8,255 nucleotides of DNA, from contig RXOA01000133.1 of assembly GCA_003979035.1 (NCBI GenBank), positions 1-8,255 of the forward strand, in the 5' to 3' direction. Shown here in pieces: positions 5,136 through 8,255 of the stretch. Numbering within the stretch: the stretch's first letter is position 1; the number at the start of each line of letters is the position of its first letter. A program made the position numbers and the translations under genes. Below the pieces are notes generated by a model that saw nothing but the letters and a program-made list of their open reading frames with translations, ran no database searches and had not been told where the DNA came from. Source of the DNA: Candidatus Bipolaricaulota bacterium. Its GTDB lineage: Bacteria; Bipolaricaulota; Bipolaricaulia; UBA7950; UBA9294.

Positions 5136-6302
5136 ATGAAAGCAAATAGAGAATGGATCATCAAAGGGATTGCGCTCGCCGTCTGGGCGGGAGTGCTGGT
5201 CAGCTCGGGGATCGCGTTCGCCCAACACCGGCAGTACAAAGAAGCTGTCGTTCTCGGAGCAGGCGTTGTAGACGTCAGGACGTTGGGCGACTACTTCGAA
5301 CCGCTCAAAGGAACGACGAATGACTGCAACATCTACATCCTCGACAGCGGTGTTCCCGGCGGAACCCTGCTGATCATGGGCGCGGTCCACGCGGAAGAGC
5401 CGGCAACGAACCTTGCGGCGCAATTAATCGTGGAGAACGCCAGTGCAACGACGGGCCGGATCATCGTTGCGATTCACGAGAATCGAAGCGGTTCGACCGT
5501 GACCCGCCCGGGAGACGCGTACCCGCAGTTCTTCACGATTGAGACCGACTGGGGCGAGAAGAAGTTCCGGATGGGCGATCGTTGGGCCAATCCACTCGAC
5601 TCGTGGCCAGATCCGGAGACCTACGTTCACTATCCGAGCGGGCAGCTGCTGGCGTACATGGACGTGCGAAACATGAACCGAACGTGGCCCGGTCGCCCCA
5701 ACGGAAGCCTCGCCGAACGAACGTCGTACGCATTCATGCGCCTGATCGAGGAAGAAGGCGTCGATCTGACGATCGACCTTCACGAAGCGGAGCTCGAATA
5801 CCCGATCATCGGAACGATCGTCGCGCACCAAGGTGCGCTCGATGTCGCGGCGATGGTGTCGATGATGCTGACGGCGCAGGAGTTCACGATCGGGATGGAG
5901 ATCTCACCGCTGGCGCTCCATGGGCTCTCACATCGCGAAATCGGCGACTTCTCCGACAGCCCATGCATTCTCCTCGAGGCGCCCGAGCCGTTCCTGGACC
6001 GAGTTCGGGGAGTCACGGACGAGGCGCTGCTTCTCACCGGTCAGGACGAGTTCGTGATGAAGGCCGGCGAGCACGGTCTGCTGTACTGGCCGATCGATGA
6101 GAACGGATGGCCGATCGATATCCGCGTGGCGCGGCATGTTCGGACGATCGAGAAGATCACCGAGCTGTGGACCCGATTCCACCCCGACGAGGCGATGGTC
6201 GTCGCCGGTTTCCCGACCTACAACGAAATGGTAGAGCTGGGAGTCGGGCACTTCTTCCACGATCCCTCGACGGTCTCTCAGGACCGCGTGGCGTTCGAGT
6301 AG
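5136..6302 (+). CDS. Exported M14 / succinylglutamate desuccinylase-aspartoacylase-like zinc hydrolase
   Basis: 388 aa from ATG 5136, with GGAGGA at 5125-5130 as ribosome binding site. Residues 1-30 have a basic N-terminus, a hydrophobic core and a likely cleavage site after IAFA, so the protein is exported or anchored. The zinc site of the M14 fold is visible: HAEE (His85, Glu88 as HxxE, in MGAVHAEEPATN) and the third ligand His216 in TIDLHEAE. RNMNRTWPG (178-186) matches the N-R-x-F-P-G block that binds the substrate carboxylate. Glu281 in CILLEAPEP is a candidate catalytic glutamate. Family members remove C-terminal residues or cleave N-acyl groups from amino acids such as succinylglutamate and acetylaspartate. 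AstE-type enzymes are usually cytoplasmic, so the signal peptide is notable. Last gene of the operon and followed by a terminator-like hairpin. Its products may feed the adjacent carrier. The fold and metal site are well supported; the substrate is unknown. Confidence 0.88.
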   Translation: MKANREWIIKGIALAVWAGVLVSSGIAFAQHRQYKEAVVLGAGVVDVRTLGDYFEPLKGTTNDCNIYILDSGVPGGTLLIMGAVHAEEPATNLAAQLIVENASATTGRIIVAIHENRSGSTVTRPGDAYPQFFTIETDWGEKKFRMGDRWANPLDSWPDPETYVHYPSGQLLAYMDVRNMNRTWPGRPNGSLAERTSYAFMRLIEEEGVDLTIDLHEAELEYPIIGTIVAHQGALDVAAMVSMMLTAQEFTIGMEISPLALHGLSHREIGDFSDSPCILLEAPEPFLDRVRGVTDEALLLTGQDEFVMKAGEHGLLYWPIDENGWPIDIRVARHVRTIEKITELWTRFHPDEAMVVAGFPTYNEMVELGVGHFFHDPSTVSQDRVAFE

Positions 6303-6328
6303 CGTTCGGGACCCGCGCTGGCGGGACC

Positions 6329-6370
6329 GCCGATCCCTTCGCGTGCCTCCTGCGTGCGGGGGTCGGCTTT
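6329..6370 (+). terminator. Terminator-like hairpin at the end of the operon
   Basis: GCCGATCCC (6329-6337) pairs with GGGGTCGGC (6359-6367) through nine pairs including one T-G wobble. The inner part can extend the stem. TTT follows at once and then CTGATTCGTT, a short and interrupted T-tract. It begins 27 bases after the hydrolase stop. A smaller stem, CCCGC/GCGGG (6312-6325), precedes it. Good stem, modest tail. Confidence 0.55.
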
Positions 6371-6404
6371 CTGATTCGTTGTCGCAGGCGATCAGAGAGC
6401 CCCA

Positions 6405-6442
6405 TGAGGGCGGGTTCCATCCCGGATCGAATCCGGGCCTCA
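6405..6442 (-). repeat. Compound inverted repeat overlapping the CPBP stop codon
   Basis: CCCGGAT (6421-6427) and ATCCGGG (6431-6437) are a perfect 7-bp repeat around CGA. Directly outside, TGAGG (6405-6409) pairs with CCTCA (6438-6442), the latter covering the CPBP stop codon. On the minus strand no T-run follows, so it is a weak terminator candidate for the leftward gene, or a barrier between convergent transcripts. Confidence 0.4.
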
Positions 6443-7150
6443 CGGGCGCGACGCTGCTTCGGCCTCTGGTCGGAAGCGAACAAGCCACAGAGGAATTGTC
6501 CCGCCGATGTTGAACAGCATGTGGACCATCACAGCCGGGATCAGGCTTGCCGTCGCCTGACGGTAGGCGCCGGCCACGCAGCCGAGGAGAAACGCCAGGA
6601 CGATGACGGGCGCGGCCTTGGCTCGCATTTTCCGCACGAGAACCAGGTGCAGAGCCGCGAAGACCAACGCGGCGAGCAGGATCGGCACCGTGACGAAATT
6701 CGCCCCCACGTTAAACCCCACGCCGGAAAGGGGCGCCAGCAGCCCTTGAACCAGACCTCGGGTCAGCAGTTCCTCCGCGATGCTTGCGGCAAGCCAAACC
6801 CGGACGATTGTCTGACCCGGACGAAGATGGTGCGGATCGGCGGATGTTCGGCCGCGACTCGCGACAACCTGCGGAATCGTGAGCAGCGCCGTCGGGAGAA
6901 CCCACAGGAGAAGGATCGGGGTCCAGTCGAAGGTCCCGATGCCGAGACCGAACCCGGACCAGCGGCCGCCCGAGGCAAGATAGATCCCCACAATCGAGAC
7001 GCCGGCCATCACCGTGTGGGTCACAAGAGAGCTCGGCTTGCGGGCGCGAACGCGCGCCCAAAGGGTCGCGATCCACAGGGCGGCAACGGCAATGGCTCCC
7101 GCCAACCCGGTCACCCACAGCACTTTGAGCAGACTCTGCCACCAGCTCAT
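6440..7150 (-). CDS. CPBP-family intramembrane metalloprotease-like protein (Abi/Rce1 family)
   Basis: 236 aa from ATG at 7150-7148, with GGAG a few bases upstream. The three conserved CPBP motifs are intact: EELLTR (Glu126, Glu127, Arg131), FAALH (Phe164, His168) and HMLFN (His210, Asn214). About six to seven hydrophobic segments occur, for example 10-32, 44-60, 76-93, 117-137, 154-170, 182-196 and 203-221. The family includes eukaryotic CAAX prenyl proteases and bacterial membrane proteins involved in bacteriocin immunity, protein maturation or anti-sigma handling. The Glu and His residues form the active centre within the membrane. The bacterial substrate cannot be predicted. The gene is convergent to the operon and stands alone with its own extended -10 promoter (7220-7228), so a functional link to the operon is not implied. 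The family call is strong. Confidence 0.92.
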   Translation of the reverse strand: MSWWQSLLKVLWVTGLAGAIAVAALWIATLWARVRARKPSSLVTHTVMAGVSIVGIYLASGGRWSGFGLGIGTFDWTPILLLWVLPTALLTIPQVVASRGRTSADPHHLRPGQTIVRVWLAASIAEELLTRGLVQGLLAPLSGVGFNVGANFVTVPILLAALVFAALHLVLVRKMRAKAAPVIVLAFLLGCVAGAYRQATASLIPAVMVHMLFNIGGTIPLWLVRFRPEAEAASRP

Positions 7151-7219
7151 GCACGCTCCTGTCTGTCGATCAGAATCCGGATGCCACGCGAAAGCAAGAC
7201 CAGATCGGCACCACGGGAT

Positions 7220-7228
7220 ATTCTAGCA
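7220..7228 (-). promoter_or_regulatory. Extended -10 promoter for the CPBP gene
   Basis: Read on the minus strand, TGCTAGAAT matches the extended -10 form TGnTATAAT with one mismatch in the hexamer (TAGAAT). No good -35 is seen at the proper distance, as is common for extended -10 promoters. Transcription would start near 7212 and give a leader of about 60 bases before the ATG at 7150. Confidence 0.5.
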
Positions 7229-7286
7229 TGGACGGGACGCCAAGCGCAGGGATGGATGTCGAGGCCGGGCCAGGGCGCCGCTCGGC

Positions 7287-7326
7287 GAGGATCGCCAAGG
7301 GGCGGGGTTCGTTGGCGCGAATCCTC
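7287..7326. repeat. Bulged 12-bp inverted repeat
   Basis: GAGGAT-CGCCAA (7287-7298) pairs with TTGGCG (7312-7317) and, after a CGA bulge, with ATCCTC (7321-7326); the loop is 13 bases. No T-run lies on either side. It sits about 60 bases upstream of the CPBP extended -10 element, so it could be part of an upstream control region or a second transcription barrier. Confidence 0.35.
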
Positions 7327-7400
7327 CCGGTGAGCCGTCCGATCAAGGCAAGGCGTGGATCTGCGTCATCCTTGGCGGGAGGGCAACCCACAGAAAGACC

Positions 7401-7439
7401 CGGGTCGGCGATTGCAGTCCTCACGCAATGGCCGACCCG
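7401..7439 (-). terminator. Long hairpin downstream of the exported helical protein gene
   Basis: CGGGTCGGC (7401-7409) pairs with GCCGACCCG (7431-7439). After one G-G mismatch, ATTGC (7411-7415) pairs with GCAAT (7425-7429) around a 9-base loop, 14 pairs in all. On the minus strand it is followed by GGTCTTTCTG, a weak pyrimidine tail. It lies about 68 bases after the stop at 7507, consistent with a leftward intrinsic terminator. Confidence 0.5.
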
Positions 7440-7461
7440 ATGTCATCAGAGAATTCCGGTG

Positions 7462-7482
7462 CCTCCCGCGCCTGGCGGGCGG
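7462..7482 (-). repeat. Short GC-rich hairpin after the helical protein gene
   Basis: CCCGC (7465-7469) and GCGGG (7475-7479) pair around a 5-base loop, and after a mismatch CC (7462-7463) pairs with GG (7481-7482). It begins 25 bases beyond the stop codon on the minus strand. No T-run follows. The core resembles the small stem at 6312-6325 after the operon (CCCGC-GCTG-GCGGG), probably by chance. Confidence 0.3.
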
Positions 7483-7506
7483 TGGAAGGCATCTGACCGA
7501 TCGGGC

Positions 7507-8223
7507 CTACGGAGCACGCGGATGTGTCTCGGGCAGAGCGGGTTCCGGGAACTGCCCCAACATGAATCCATCGAGACGGAAGACCAGCGTTTCCAGTCGT
7601 TCTACCCACCGCGCCAACGCGGGCCGGCTGCTCTCGCGGCGCGGAGCCTGGGTCCGTTCGGCCACGCCGATCAGTTCCTGCACCAGATCCCGCATGGCTC
7701 GCTCGGCCGCGGCCTCGAACCTCCGCGCCTGCTCGGGCAACATCCCAGCCGTCATCGCCTGCACATACTCGTCGATCCACCGCCGAAGCCCTTCGAGCGC
7801 CTCGCGGGCGTCTGGATGCTGTGGCGCGTCCGGCTCATCCAGGATCTCGTCAAGCAGGTATAGGAGACGATGCATGGTCAGATCGAACGAGAGGATCCGG
7901 AGCCTCAGCACAGGAGTGCTTTCCTCATCGCGGGGCCGGGCGAGCACATCAAGCAGTCCCTCCAAACCCGCGGCGATGCCTTCGAGCCGTTCCTCCAACC
8001 GCTCCGCTACTGGGTTCCGGGAGGCCGCGAGCTCTGCCTCCAGTCGCTCGACAAGGTTCGACAGCCGTTCCAAGGTGAGCTCGACCGGTGCCGGCCCGGG
8101 CTCTCCTCCCGCAATCGCCCGCCCGGATGGAATCCCTGTAAGAAGCAGGGCAAGCGCGATCGTGAGTGCGGCCACCTTGGCCCTTCCGCCCGCGAGTGTT
8201 TGGATCTTGCTCTTGGTGAACAT
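7507..8223 (-). CDS. Exported alpha-helical protein of unknown function
   Basis: 238 aa from ATG at 8223-8221, with a near-ideal Shine-Dalgarno AAGGAGGAACG just upstream. Residues 1-38 form a long Sec signal peptide: basic residues (KSK, GGRAK), hydrophobic core VAALTIALALLLTGI (17-31) and likely cleavage after AIA. The mature part is almost wholly helical and rich in Leu, Glu, Arg and Ala. ELTLERLSNLVERLEAELAA (48-67) and VAERLEERLEGIAAGLEGLL (72-91) show heptad-like spacing of a coiled coil. Further helices are at about 105-129, 137-158, 163-190 and 202-222. The tail is proline-rich (PEPALPETHPRAP). No catalytic motif, no cysteine and no known domain is recognised. It likely sits in the periplasm or at the envelope as a structural, chaperone-like or binding protein, but this is a guess from composition. 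Its promoter must lie beyond the right edge or in the last 32 bases. Confidence 0.82.
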   Translation of the reverse strand: MFTKSKIQTLAGGRAKVAALTIALALLLTGIPSGRAIAGGEPGPAPVELTLERLSNLVERLEAELAASRNPVAERLEERLEGIAAGLEGLLDVLARPRDEESTPVLRLRILSFDLTMHRLLYLLDEILDEPDAPQHPDAREALEGLRRWIDEYVQAMTAGMLPEQARRFEAAAERAMRDLVQELIGVAERTQAPRRESSRPALARWVERLETLVFRLDGFMLGQFPEPALPETHPRAP

Positions 8224-8255
8224 CGTTCCTCCTTGGTTCCTGGTTTGCCGCGGCC

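Larger units (their letters stand above)
7229..7506. other. Intergenic region between two minus-strand genes, rich in hairpins, no gene seen
   Basis: With the CPBP leader this forms a 356-base gap. An 84-codon minus-strand frame (7424-7170) runs through it, but it spans the promoter and hairpins and has no protein-like features. The gap holds three inverted repeats, at 7287-7326, 7401-7439 and 7462-7482, which probably isolate the upstream gene from the CPBP gene. Confidence 0.55.

Noticed and set aside
6405..6442. Possible tRNA T-arm (GGATCGAATCC resembles GGTTCGAATCC)
   Set aside because: The loop sequence is wrong, and no acceptor stem, anticodon arm or D-arm can be drawn around it on either strand.
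6107..7333. 408-codon plus-strand frame from the end of the hydrolase across the CPBP gene
   Set aside because: It overlaps a minus-strand gene with all three CPBP motifs and crosses the terminator; the product is Arg/Gly-rich and unstructured.

Overview
The window (8255 bases, GC-rich at very roughly 60% by eye) comes from a bacterial chromosome and contains no rRNA, tRNA, CRISPR array or recognisable mobile element. The taxon cannot be fixed from sequence alone. Two secreted hydrolases, a carboxylate-type secondary transporter and Sec signal peptides suggest a peptide- or amino-acid-using bacterium. Phyla such as Bipolaricaulota or Synergistota are plausible, but this is inference.

Left edge (1-1020): a minus-strand gene runs off the window. 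It encodes a protein with a ribbon-helix-helix-like N-terminus and has a good sigma70-type promoter at 555-584. A 553-base divergent intergenic region follows. I find no convincing gene in it, but it holds several DNA/RNA signals: alternative hairpins at 675-705, a perfect 17-bp palindrome at 744-760, and a triple half-site GAACA/TGTTC/GAACA at 923-939 that resembles a LexA box.

Centre (1021-6302): five plus-strand genes form a likely operon, closed by a terminator-like hairpin at 6329-6370. They are: (1) a secreted family C69 dipeptidase (N-terminal-nucleophile hydrolase); (2) a secreted ~207-aa protein of unknown function, probably the family annotated as DUF6305; (3) a 429-aa DctM/ion-transporter-superfamily membrane carrier; (4) a 49-aa membrane protein with two predicted helices; (5) an exported or membrane-anchored M14 / succinylglutamate desuccinylase-aspartoacylase-like zinc hydrolase. 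My model is that extracytoplasmic hydrolases release amino acids or carboxylates from peptides or N-acyl amino acids, and the carrier plus its small partner imports the product. No DctP-type binding protein or normal-size DctQ subunit is present, which makes the transporter set unusual. The two longer gaps inside the operon (2695-2836 and 3461-3645) carry strong inverted repeats, including a nested structure of about 30 base pairs at 3476-3567.

Right side (6440-8223): two minus-strand genes lie convergent to the operon. One is a CPBP-family intramembrane protease with all three motifs intact and an extended -10 promoter at 7220-7228. The other is an exported alpha-helical protein of unknown function, followed by several hairpins, of which the one at 7401-7439 is the best terminator candidate.
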